NCBI GenBank assembly: GCA_964642175.1
Contig: CAZXOK010000009.1
Coordinates: 53,651 to 117,650 of the forward strand
DNA from: JANQGG01 sp964642175
Lineage (GTDB): Bacteria; Bacteroidota; Chlorobiia; Chlorobiales; Chloroherpetonaceae
Direction of reading: 5' to 3'
Length of the DNA stretch: 64,000 nucleotides
Shown: positions 37,362 through 45,062 of the stretch, piece after piece
How the letters are laid out: the number at the start of each line of letters is the position of its first letter
How positions within the stretch are numbered: the stretch's first letter is position 1
Notes under the pieces: model-generated
Told to the model about the DNA's origin: nothing
Seen by the model: only the letters and a program-made list of their open reading frames with translations
Database searches by the model: none
Program-made: the position numbers and the translations under genes

Positions 37362-37889
37362 ATGAGCGATTATTACAAGTTAGTTGTTACCGGGGCTGTA
37401 AATGCCGGCAAAACAACTTTTGTTCGAACTATCAGTGAAATAGATCCAATAACAACCGATGAAATGGTTACTGAAGAATCCGTTAAAGAAATAAAGTCTT
37501 TAACAACTGTGGCTATGGATTATGGGAGACGCACGATTGATAAAAATCTGGTTTTACACATATATGGTACACCAGGACAGGAGAGATTTTACTTTTCTTG
37601 GGATGTCTTAGTTGAAGGTGCCTTCGGGGTTATTTTTTTAGCCGACTCTACATCAATAGAAAGCATTAAAACCACCAAAAATATTATTCATTATTTCAGG
37701 TCTCATCACCATTTACCTTATTTATTGTGTATCACAAAATTAGATTTAGATGAAAGCTTAGGATATCAAGAAGTGATGCATTTAATCAATGAACCTGATC
37801 TATTTTCCATTCAATGTAGCGCAAATAAACCTCAGGATGTATATAAAGCATTGGTTACGCTCTTAACTTTAGCTATAGATAGTGAATAG
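37362..37889 (+). CDS. Small Ras-like GTPase, COG2229 (conservon CvnD) type
   Basis: A 175-residue G-domain protein. P-loop GAVNAGKTTF (11-20), switch I region with TTVAMDYGRR (conserved Thr), G3 GTPGQERF (69-76), G4 TKLD (125-128) and G5 CSAN. The TVAMDYG and GTPGQERFYFSWDVL stretches are typical of COG2229, the group of the conservon CvnD GTPases, related to MglA. The G3 motif has the Gln usual in Ras-like enzymes. It closes the four-gene operon with a receiver protein and a roadblock protein, its likely regulators. No membrane anchor is seen. Confidence 0.9.
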   Translation: MSDYYKLVVTGAVNAGKTTFVRTISEIDPITTDEMVTEESVKEIKSLTTVAMDYGRRTIDKNLVLHIYGTPGQERFYFSWDVLVEGAFGVIFLADSTSIESIKTTKNIIHYFRSHHHLPYLLCITKLDLDESLGYQEVMHLINEPDLFSIQCSANKPQDVYKALVTLLTLAIDSE

Positions 37890-37949
37890 TCAAAATCTAC
37901 ATAGTACGAAAAAGATCAATCTTATTACTTATCAGACAATGAAAACATT

Positions 37950-38312
37950 CTAGTTGTTATTATTTTCATCCGCTTTACGTGTTTTAATCTCTTTGATACG
38001 TTCCATAATATCCTTATCTCGTTCCAACATATCTTTTTTCACCAGTAATTCATCCTTTGTTTCCGGATAATTTGGATCCGGTATACAGCAATCAACTGGA
38101 CATATAGCCTGACACTGTGCTTGTTCATGAAATCCCACACATTCTGTGCAGCGTCCCGGTACAATGTAAAAATGATCATTTGAAATGGCTTCATAATCAT
38201 CACCAAAAAACACATAAGGTTGACCGGGTGCATAAATGGCAATATTTGGACATTCCGGTTCGCATGCATCGCATCGATCATTGATGCAAGCGTCTGTAAT
38301 CATTAATGCCAT
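37950..38312 (-). CDS. YfhL-type 2[4Fe-4S] ferredoxin
   Basis: A 120-residue ferredoxin. Cysteines 9, 14, 17 and 21 (ACINDRCDACEPECP) with Cys75 and Cys76, and Cys55, 58, 67 and 71 (CTECVGFHEQAQCQAICP), provide ligands for two [4Fe-4S] clusters. The long spacer between the second and third cysteines of the second set and the C-terminal helical extension are typical of the Alvin/YfhL group, which have unusually low redox potentials. The C-terminus is very acidic/basic and ends in an Asn run. A good Shine-Dalgarno (GGAGAG, 6 bases from ATG) is present, unlike most genes here. It is convergent with the GTPase operon; its redox partner is not obvious. Confidence 0.92.
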   Translation of the reverse strand: MALMITDACINDRCDACEPECPNIAIYAPGQPYVFFGDDYEAISNDHFYIVPGRCTECVGFHEQAQCQAICPVDCCIPDPNYPETKDELLVKKDMLERDKDIMERIKEIKTRKADENNNN

Positions 38313-38568
38313 AATTAACTCTCCATATTTAGGTCAAAAAAATTATGAATGCTTGTTTATAATAAAATATTGTTTGATAAGAAACAACACACAAAACCTT
38401 TCTGAAGGTTAAATCACATATTTTAGGATTGTTTTCATCTAATATTTCTAACTTAAGTACCTGAATTTGTCCTAGATTTACCTATACCACAAAAACCTCT
38501 CAAATATTTACCAAAACCAGCTTTTTCACTCAAGACAAATACCACTTTGCTGAATCTTGGCATTTTAA
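38313..38568 (-). other. AT-rich intergenic region upstream of ferredoxin
   Basis: About 256 very AT-rich bases upstream of the ferredoxin start. It presumably contains the ferredoxin promoter. No repeat, tRNA or convincing gene remnant is visible in this part. Confidence 0.4.
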
Positions 38569-38760
38569 TATGGCTTTGTTAAACTCATTTTTTTTCAAGT
38601 AAACATCTTAGAGCAAATAAACCCAATTATTATAAAGGGTTGATCATAGAAAATTGGTACAAATGTGATTTCGGAAATATTTTGGGGCAATACAGGTGTG
38701 ACTATGGCAGGAACTGCCATAATACTTATAAGTAAAAACATCCAAGAAGCACTAAAATAA
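38569..38760 (+). pseudogene. Possible remnant of a drug/metabolite (EamA) transporter C-terminus
   Basis: One frame reads ILEQINPIIIKG, then two stop codons close together (38641 and 38647), then VISEIFWGNTGVTMAGTAII and LISKNIQEALK to a stop at 38758. The pattern (small-residue helix, Asn-Pro, about 15 residues, Glu, hydrophobic helix with Gly and Ile-Ile) is that of the last two helices of EamA/DMT transporters. The second part also contains a perfect hairpin (38703-38721: TATGGCAG/CTGCCATA). Low confidence, since it rests on a short pattern. Confidence 0.28.
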
Positions 38761-38797
38761 CATTAGGTTAAAATAACTTTAAACTAATGCTGCTAAG

Positions 38798-39067
38798 CTA
38801 TCTCTTAAATTGAGGCTTTGGTTTTCTTTCTCTGGCTTCATTGACCTGGAGATTTCGTCCTCCAAAATCCTGACCATTCAGTCCTTCAATAGCTTTGTCA
38901 GCTTCTTCATTTTCCATTTCAACAAAACAAAAACCTCTGAATTTGCCTGTTTCTCTGTCGTTGATAAACTTAATCGAGTGAACTTCGCCGTGAGCCTCAA
39001 ATAACTCTCTTACATTGTCTTCGGAAGTGGTGTACGGTAAGTTTGCCACGTAAATAGTTTTCTTCAT
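38798..39067 (-). CDS. RRM-domain RNA-binding protein
   Basis: An 89-residue protein consisting of one RNA recognition motif and a short basic tail. RNP2 is IYVANL (5-10) and RNP1 is KFRGFCFVEM (42-51), with the expected aromatic residues for base stacking. GLNGQDFGGRNLQVNEARER completes the fold, and the tail (KPKPQFKR) is positively charged. Bacterial single-RRM proteins of this type bind single-stranded RNA and are often cold-induced, but no regulation can be read here. Monocistronic. Confidence 0.93.
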   Translation of the reverse strand: MKKTIYVANLPYTTSEDNVRELFEAHGEVHSIKFINDRETGKFRGFCFVEMENEEADKAIEGLNGQDFGGRNLQVNEARERKPKPQFKR

Positions 39068-39406
39068 CAGAATATTCTAAGTTAATAATGCCTTATTAAA
39101 TAAGGTGTTTTCTGGTTTAAAGTTTGATTTTTTAAGTTTGTACAAGTTGCAATATACCGGATATTTCACAATCAAACACGTTACTTTTTTTATTTGACAG
39201 TTCACAAAATAAAACAGGGAAATCTGCCGTTGAATAAGTGCGGTGGGTTAATCAGTCAATATCTTTTATGCCATTCATCAAAATTAAAAAAATCAGAAAA
39301 ACAACTTAGGCAAAACTACAACGTTATTTTTAATCAGCAAAACGCTTACCGAGTTTTTTTTCCTTTAGGGATAGGTATACTTGCATTAAATAATTATTAA
39401 ACACGG
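39068..39406 (-). other. AT-rich intergenic region between RRM gene and phosphofructokinase
   Basis: Some 340 bases that should hold the promoter and leader of the RRM gene. An open frame on the plus strand (39194-39400) has only a TTG start and no protein-like features. Nothing else was recognised. Confidence 0.4.
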
Positions 39407-39433
39407 ACAGGCAACCTGAAAAAGGCTACCTGT
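39407..39433 (-). terminator. Hairpin after the phosphofructokinase gene
   Basis: On the minus strand ACAGGTAGCC (39433-39424) pairs with GGTTGCCTGT (39416-39407), all ten positions pairing if two G-T wobbles are allowed. It sits 10 bases after the stop codon. The following sequence is only moderately T-rich. Confidence 0.55.
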
Positions 39434-39443
39434 ATCTTAAAAA

Positions 39444-40604
39444 TTAATAGAGGAACATCGGTTTACCCAGTACATGTCTTACAGAAGGCTTGTATTCTTT
39501 AACATTGTATAGCTCATCCACATCTACGCGCTTAATGCCACTTGCAATAGTACTGATTGGAATATGCGTGTAAGTACCATCGCGCAGTGCCACCATCCGG
39601 CCACTGGATTTATCATTAATCAGCGACATAGCAATACCGGCGAAGTTTGTAGCCACCATCAAATCCAGCGCATCCGGAGCGCCAGAACGCATCAGATAAC
39701 CCAATTGCTGGTATACGATACCTTTTCCGGTTAATTTTTTCAGTGCATCACCTGTGATCATACCTATACCGCCCAGTTTGCGATGGCCAAAGGCATCGGC
39801 TTCTCCATATTCAATAGTTTTACCCCCAATCATGGATGCCCCTTCACTAATGGTAACCATGGCATATGAGCTTGGATTACTGGCGTAATCCAAGTTCAAG
39901 AATTTAGCCAGTTTCTCAGGATCAAATGGGACTTCAGAAATAATGGCCCGATCAACACCTGCCAGATACGAACTGATTAAGCTGGTTTCACCTGAATTTC
40001 GACCAAATAACTCAACAACGGCTATGCGCTCGTGTGAACCGGTACTGGTTCGAAGCTGATGGATGAACTGGACACTTCGGGTTACAGCCGTGCTGAATCC
40101 AATGCAGTAATCGGTTCCAAACACATCGTTATCCATTGTCTTTGGAATGGCTACCACTGAAAAACCCTCCCGGTGAAGTCTTTCACCATAGCTTAGGGTA
40201 TCATCACCCCCAATCGGCACCAACATATCTAATTTTAAATCAGCCAGATTAGCCAGGACATGCGGGGTGAAATCCAGTATTTCATCTTCGTTTGGTTTTT
40301 TCTCTTTTGGATTTCTTAAAAAATCAGGGGTTTCAGATTTTTTTACTTTGCTGGGATTGGTTCTGCTGGAATGTAAAAATGTACCGCCTGTCCTATCTAT
40401 AGTCCTTACGACATTCTTGTCCAAAGGGACGATATACTTTTCTTTGGTTTTTGGATCCAGAGGGTTGTAGTTGAGTAATCCACCCCAGCCGGTCCGAATA
40501 CCTATAACTTCATGGCCATTGTCAATAGCTCGATAAACTAATGCTTTCATGCAAGGGTTTAAACCCGGCACATCGCCTCCGCCAGTTAAAATACCGATTC
40601 TCAT
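39444..40604 (-). CDS. pfkA: 6-phosphofructokinase with pyrophosphate-type active-site residues
   Basis: A 386-residue PFK-A superfamily enzyme: GILTGGGDVPGLNPCMKAL at the N-terminus, substrate motif PKTMDNDVFGTDYCIGFSTA (154-173), and VELFGRNSGETSL. Two positions tell phosphoryl donors apart. ATP enzymes have GGDGS and PGTIDND; PPi enzymes have GGDDS/T and PKTxDND. This protein reads GGDDT (132-136) and PKTMDND (154-160), so it probably uses pyrophosphate and works reversibly in glycolysis and gluconeogenesis (pfp activity). An insertion of about 40 residues before the GGDDT (about 85-125) is not in E. coli PfkA. Single gene. Confidence 0.92.
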   Translation of the reverse strand: MRIGILTGGGDVPGLNPCMKALVYRAIDNGHEVIGIRTGWGGLLNYNPLDPKTKEKYIVPLDKNVVRTIDRTGGTFLHSSRTNPSKVKKSETPDFLRNPKEKKPNEDEILDFTPHVLANLADLKLDMLVPIGGDDTLSYGERLHREGFSVVAIPKTMDNDVFGTDYCIGFSTAVTRSVQFIHQLRTSTGSHERIAVVELFGRNSGETSLISSYLAGVDRAIISEVPFDPEKLAKFLNLDYASNPSSYAMVTISEGASMIGGKTIEYGEADAFGHRKLGGIGMITGDALKKLTGKGIVYQQLGYLMRSGAPDALDLMVATNFAGIAMSLINDKSSGRMVALRDGTYTHIPISTIASGIKRVDVDELYNVKEYKPSVRHVLGKPMFLY

Positions 40605-40731
40605 GGCAGTTTTCCTTTGGTTTTATGTTTTGGTTATTATGGTTTTGATCATATGAAGGTCATCAACAAGGTAAATATAGGGATTTTGCGACCTATAACC
40701 ATGCGGGGAAATCATTAAATCAGAGGAGGAA

Positions 40732-40763
40732 TACCGGATGAGCATGTGATGCATCATCCGGTA
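40732..40763 (-). terminator. Hairpin at the end of the RND efflux operon
   Basis: TACCGGATGA (40732-40741) and TCATCCGGTA (40754-40763) form a perfect 10-bp stem with a 12-base loop, starting 10 bases past the stop of the last operon gene. There is no strong T-run, so it may act as an RNA-stabilising 3' end instead of a classical terminator. Confidence 0.55.
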
Positions 40764-40773
40764 AAACAATACA

Positions 40774-40980
40774 TCATTCAAATGCCTGACCGGGTTTAAC
40801 ACCCATGGCTTTTAAAATTAAAGCCAAAGGACACCACTTGGTAAAGGCTGCCTGAAGCATATTTAACCCTACAAAAGCCGTTAAAAAAAGCCAGGCTGTA
40901 TTTCCAGTTAAATGTGCGATGGCTAAGCTTACTAATATCATAGTACCAGCCACTGCAAATACAATACGATCTATACTCAT
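40774..40980 (-). CDS. DUF2892 (YgaP-type) inner-membrane protein
   Basis: A 68-residue protein with two hydrophobic helices (IVFAVAGTMILVSLAIAH and TAWLFLTAFVGLNMLQAAF) and a short CPL loop (KWCPLALILKAMGV), matching the DUF2892 family. In other proteins this domain is the membrane part of YgaP rhodanese. Small stand-alone versions are common next to DUF302, rhodanese and metal or sulfur stress genes. It is the last gene of the RND operon. Confidence 0.88.
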   Translation of the reverse strand: MSIDRIVFAVAGTMILVSLAIAHLTGNTAWLFLTAFVGLNMLQAAFTKWCPLALILKAMGVKPGQAFE

Positions 40981-41085
40981 AGTGGTTACTGTTTAAGAGT
41001 TAAGAAATAAAATTAAGGTTCATCCTGGTGTCCATAATGTTCTTCTTGAGAAGTTTGAGCTTCTCACATATAATGTTGAGCAGAC

Positions 41086-41451
41086 TTAAACGGCTTCCCG
41101 CTCTGCTTTTACTTTTAATGCCTTTTCGAGTAGCTGGCAGGTCAGATCCACACATGCATGGCATGTGTATTTATCTACAGCGCGTATTTCCCAGCAAACA
41201 GCCGATTTAATATATTTTTTAAACAGCTCATCTACCTGGTTAGCCAAATCTTCATCATCTTTTAGGATGAGTTTGGCTGCATACAGTGCACCGCAAATAC
41301 TGCCATCGGCTCTGCCACGACCACTATTTTGCAAGCCATCAATTCTGGACTGATCTTCAAATCCCATTTCTTCCTGGTAGGCTTTTTCTGTAGCCTGGGC
41401 ACAATTAAAACCTTTCTGAAAATAGGATAACGCTCTCTTATTTATCGCCAC
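41086..41451 (-). CDS. C_GCAxxG_C_C family redox protein
   Basis: A 121-residue protein with the family's cysteine pattern: FNCAQATEKAY near residue 17, GRGRADGSICGAL near residue 53, AVCWEIRAVDKYTCHACVDL near residues 84-103. Members are thought to be redox-active, and often accompany electron transfer or transport genes. It begins with GTG and has a near-perfect Shine-Dalgarno (AAAGGAGG, 8 bases before), unusual in this window, so its translation is likely strong. It lies 53 bases after the PII-like gene in the RND operon. Confidence 0.88.
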   Translation of the reverse strand: MAINKRALSYFQKGFNCAQATEKAYQEEMGFEDQSRIDGLQNSGRGRADGSICGALYAAKLILKDDEDLANQVDELFKKYIKSAVCWEIRAVDKYTCHACVDLTCQLLEKALKVKAEREAV

Positions 41452-41504
41452 GTCGTACTCCTCCTTTTAATCGTTTCGTGTTTCTGATTGAATATAAGTT
41501 ATGT

Positions 41505-41807
41505 TTATATCATTCGTTCCACATCCATCAAAAATGCCCTGACCGGATAGTCTGAATCATTATCTTTTGATATTTTCTCGATGGCATCCATAATTTCATC
41601 AGCTTTTTCTTTGGTAATTATAGCAAAGCAAAGTGATGAATAATTGGGCTGCTCATGATCACCCGGCCACCAGCCAATTTGAGATGTTTTATCAGATGAG
41701 TACCCTCTAACATCAAGTTCGCTGAATACAGACACTTCGAAATCTTTGAAGATTTTTCTCACCTGCTTTGAACAATGCTCAAGGCACATGATAGCAATCA
41801 TTTTCAT
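41505..41807 (-). CDS. Small PII/CutA-like (DUF3240-like) protein
   Basis: A 100-residue soluble protein beginning with a strand and helix (MKMIAIMCLEHCSKQVRKIF), a strand, then a loop region (SQIGWWPGDHEQPNY), and a second strand-helix unit (SLCFAIITKEKADEIMDAIEKI) with a final strand (VRAFLMDVERMI). This beta-alpha-beta-beta-alpha-beta order is the ferredoxin-like fold of PII, CutA and DUF3240 proteins. DUF3240 members lie beside CzcCBA-type metal efflux genes, as this one lies 51 bases after an RND pump. A trimeric sensor or regulator of the pump is likely; binding of metal is inference only (Cys and His residues: C9, H11, C12). Confidence 0.72.
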   Translation of the reverse strand: MKMIAIMCLEHCSKQVRKIFKDFEVSVFSELDVRGYSSDKTSQIGWWPGDHEQPNYSSLCFAIITKEKADEIMDAIEKISKDNDSDYPVRAFLMDVERMI

Positions 41808-41858
41808 AAGAATAAACTGATTTTGGTTAAAAAATACAGCGGAAGCTAATCATTGAGA

Positions 41859-44800
41859 TTAGCTTACCTCTTCTTTTTCGTTACGTTTTTCAACGAGATA
41901 ATAGATCAGCGGAACCATCCCAAGGGTTAGAACCGTAGAAAGAATGGATCCCCACATCAACGAAATAGCAAGACCCTGGAATATCGGATCAAACAAAATA
42001 ACAATGGCACCAATTACAACTGTTCCGGCTGTCAGCAGAATCGGGCGGGTTCTGACCACTGCCGACTCCAGCACCGCTTCTTTAAGCGGAATACCATCTT
42101 CACGACGCAGCTGAATAAAGTCAATCAACAGCACACCGTTTCTTACCATAATACCAGCCAGGGCAATCATACCGATCATGGAAGTTGCCGTAAAAAATGC
42201 CCCATGAATAAAGTGCCCCGGAATAATACCCACCATGCTCAACGGAATGGAAACCATCATCACCAGCGGGGTTTTAAACGATTGGAACCAACCGATAATC
42301 AACAAGTAAATCACAATTAACACCACACCGAAAGCTGTTCCAAGATCGCGGAATACTTCAAAGGTAATTTGCCACTCACCATCCCATTTCATAGCCACTT
42401 TATCTTCAAGGAATGGCTCAGAAGTGTAAAGCGGACTAATGGTGTAGCCTTCCGGCATTTCAATCTGCATGATCTTATCGTCCATATCCAGCATCGCATA
42501 TACCGGGCTTTCTACCACGTCGGCCACATCACCGGTCACATAAACCACGCGTTTGAGATTCTTGCGGTAAATGGTTTTATCCTCTTCGCGCTGTTCTATA
42601 TGCACCACATCAGATACCGGGATGAGCTGATTGGCCTGTGAGCGCACATACACATGCGAGAGATCGCGAATGGATGCCCGTTCTTCCCGGGCCAGGCGCA
42701 ATTGAATATTCACCGGTTCAATATCATTTTCGGAATGAAGCAGGCCAACCTCTGAACCTGCCAGCGACAGACGCAAGGTCTGTACGATCTGCTGGGTATT
42801 CACACCTCTTAAAGCTGCTTTTTCCTTATCAACAGCAAGTTTATATACGGTTTGTGGATCTTCAACCATCCAGTCGACATCTACAACACCTTCGGTATTT
42901 TCAAATACCTCGCGGATCTTACCTGCAATTTCAATTTGCTTCTTATAATCCGGGCCATATACTTCGGCTACCAATGTAGAAAGCACCGGAGGACCTGGTG
43001 GCACTTCCACCACTTTCACACGAGCCCCATGCTTTTTGGCGATCTCCTGGATTTGCGGACGCACTTTTTTAGCAATCGGGTGGCTTTGCAGGTCGCGCTC
43101 GCTTTTGTCTTTCAAATTTACCTGGATATCAGCCATGTTGGGTGCCTGGCGAAGGAAGTAATGCCGAACCAATCCATTAAAGTTGATCGGGGCATTCAAA
43201 CCCACATAGTATTGGTAGTCGGTAACTTCTTCAACCGTCTTCAAGTACCCGGCTATTTCTTTGGTTACGGCTGCGGTTTTTTCAACCGGTGTGCCTTCGG
43301 GCATATCAACGATCACCTGAAACTCACTTTTATTATCAAACGGCAACATCTTCAATTCAACCAGCTTAAGCGGGATGAACATTATGGCGCCAATCAGCAA
43401 TACGGTAACGATTGCAATAGCAGTCCAGGCTTTTTTGCTGTCTTCAATCAGCGGACGCAGGAAGCGATCGTAGACTTTGTAAGCTTTGTTATTTTTAATG
43501 TCGTATTCATCTTCGCCCTCATGAACTCCCTTAAGCAAGCGATACGCCAGCCAGGGTGTTCCAATCAGAGCTACCAGCAACGAGAACAACATGGCCAGAG
43601 AGGCACCGATTGGCATCGGGCTCATGTATGGGCCCATCAACCCTGATACAAAGATCATCGGCAATACAGAGGCTATTACGGTAAAGGTAGCCAGAATGGT
43701 CGGGTTACCCACCTCGTTGATGGCAGCAAGTGCCGCCTGCAACTTAGGCAATTTGCGCATTTTCAGATGGCGCTCAATGTTCTCGGCAATAATAATCGAG
43801 TCATCGACCACGATACCGGTAACAAAAATCAATGCAAATAGTGTTACACGGTTCAGGGTGTAGTCAAAGACATAATAGACAAACAGGGTTAAGGCAAATG
43901 TGATCGGAACAGAGGCAAACACCACCAAACCACCTCGCCAGCCCAAAAACAAACCAACCACAATGGTTACAGAAATAATGGCGCCAAATAAGTGCTCAAG
44001 CAAGGTAAATACCTTATCGGAAGCTGTTTTACCATAATTTCGGGTTTCAGAGACATGGATATCAGCCGGAATAAGCGTGCCTTTCAGCATGTCGACTTTC
44101 TTGACCACTGTCTCGGCCACGTCCATCGCATCTGATCCCTTACGCTTGGCGATCTCTAGTGTAACGGCAGGATATTCATTCATACGATCCACACCATCGG
44201 GCACCTTTTTTGAACCAACACCAATGCCATAAAAGGTATAGGTGCTGACTTCTTCAGGGCCATCAACAATTTCAGCCACATCTTTTAAATAAATCGGGCT
44301 GTTACCGGCAACACCTACAACCAGTCCGGCAACATCCTGGGTGGTACGGAAAAACTCACCGGTACGAACTACAAACTCCTGATTAACTTTCTGGAAGGAT
44401 CCGGTGGTCACTTCCTGGTTGGAGGCCTTAATTTGCTGGGCAATTTGTAACGGGGTGATCTGATAGGCTTTTAAACGCGCCTGGTCAAGAATTACACGAA
44501 CCTGCCGTTTCAAACCGCCTTTAATCTGAACATCGGCCACATCATCAATTTTCTTGATCTCGTTCATTATTTCGCCCCCAACCTGCCGCAACTGGTACGA
44601 ATCGTAATTATCGCTCCACAGGGTAAGGTTCAGGATCGAGACATCGTCGATGCTCACATTTTTAAGTAACGGGAACTGAGTGCCCGGAGGCATTTTTTCC
44701 ATGTATTTCATCATGGTTGCCCATAGCTTAACCAGGCTCTCTTCCGTATTTTCACCCACTTCGTAGCGAACGGTGATCAGGGCAAAATCGGGGCGGGATG

Positions 44801-45062
44801 TGGAATACACATATTTTACCCCTTTAATTTCATTCAATGATTTTTCAAGTGGCTTTGAAATCCGCTCTTCTACCTCTTTAGCACTTCCCCCCGGAAAGGA
44901 TACATAAATATCCACCATGGGAACCACAATTTGAGGCTCCTCCTCTTTTGGGGTAAGTGATGTTGAAAACATCCCGATAAGCAATGCCGCAATCATCAAC
45001 AGAGGCGTTACTTTCGAGTCTATGAATGCATTTGCCAGTTTTCCAGCAATTCCTTCTCTCAT
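41859..45062 (-). CDS. RND efflux pump inner-membrane permease
   Basis: A 1067-residue member of the AcrB/RND superfamily, with the duplicated layout of a TM1 helix, periplasmic porter domain, six helices, then the same again. TM4 carries the proton relay sequence GIVVDDSIIIAENIERH, and FVSGLMGPYMSPMPIGASLAM and MIALAGIMVRNGVLLIDF are typical TM motifs. It exports substrates from the periplasm/inner membrane through the outer-membrane channel using the proton gradient. No clear CusA-type methionine triad could be assigned, so substrate class (metal or organic) is open. Its ATG overlaps the stop of the membrane fusion gene by 4 bases. Confidence 0.95.
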   Translation of the reverse strand: MREGIAGKLANAFIDSKVTPLLMIAALLIGMFSTSLTPKEEEPQIVVPMVDIYVSFPGGSAKEVEERISKPLEKSLNEIKGVKYVYSTSRPDFALITVRYEVGENTEESLVKLWATMMKYMEKMPPGTQFPLLKNVSIDDVSILNLTLWSDNYDSYQLRQVGGEIMNEIKKIDDVADVQIKGGLKRQVRVILDQARLKAYQITPLQIAQQIKASNQEVTTGSFQKVNQEFVVRTGEFFRTTQDVAGLVVGVAGNSPIYLKDVAEIVDGPEEVSTYTFYGIGVGSKKVPDGVDRMNEYPAVTLEIAKRKGSDAMDVAETVVKKVDMLKGTLIPADIHVSETRNYGKTASDKVFTLLEHLFGAIISVTIVVGLFLGWRGGLVVFASVPITFALTLFVYYVFDYTLNRVTLFALIFVTGIVVDDSIIIAENIERHLKMRKLPKLQAALAAINEVGNPTILATFTVIASVLPMIFVSGLMGPYMSPMPIGASLAMLFSLLVALIGTPWLAYRLLKGVHEGEDEYDIKNNKAYKVYDRFLRPLIEDSKKAWTAIAIVTVLLIGAIMFIPLKLVELKMLPFDNKSEFQVIVDMPEGTPVEKTAAVTKEIAGYLKTVEEVTDYQYYVGLNAPINFNGLVRHYFLRQAPNMADIQVNLKDKSERDLQSHPIAKKVRPQIQEIAKKHGARVKVVEVPPGPPVLSTLVAEVYGPDYKKQIEIAGKIREVFENTEGVVDVDWMVEDPQTVYKLAVDKEKAALRGVNTQQIVQTLRLSLAGSEVGLLHSENDIEPVNIQLRLAREERASIRDLSHVYVRSQANQLIPVSDVVHIEQREEDKTIYRKNLKRVVYVTGDVADVVESPVYAMLDMDDKIMQIEMPEGYTISPLYTSEPFLEDKVAMKWDGEWQITFEVFRDLGTAFGVVLIVIYLLIIGWFQSFKTPLVMMVSIPLSMVGIIPGHFIHGAFFTATSMIGMIALAGIMVRNGVLLIDFIQLRREDGIPLKEAVLESAVVRTRPILLTAGTVVIGAIVILFDPIFQGLAISLMWGSILSTVLTLGMVPLIYYLVEKRNEKEEVS

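Noticed and set aside
38703..38721. Perfect hairpin TATGGCAG-GAA-CTGCCATA near the RRM gene
   Set aside because: No T-run on either strand, and it falls inside the putative transporter remnant; not listed as a terminator.
39194..39400. 68-residue plus-strand frame upstream of the phosphofructokinase terminator
   Set aside because: TTG start only, AT-rich low-information peptide, no ribosome site.
42369..43863. Long plus-strand frames opposite the RND pump gene
   Set aside because: Antisense shadows of a well-supported 1067-residue gene.
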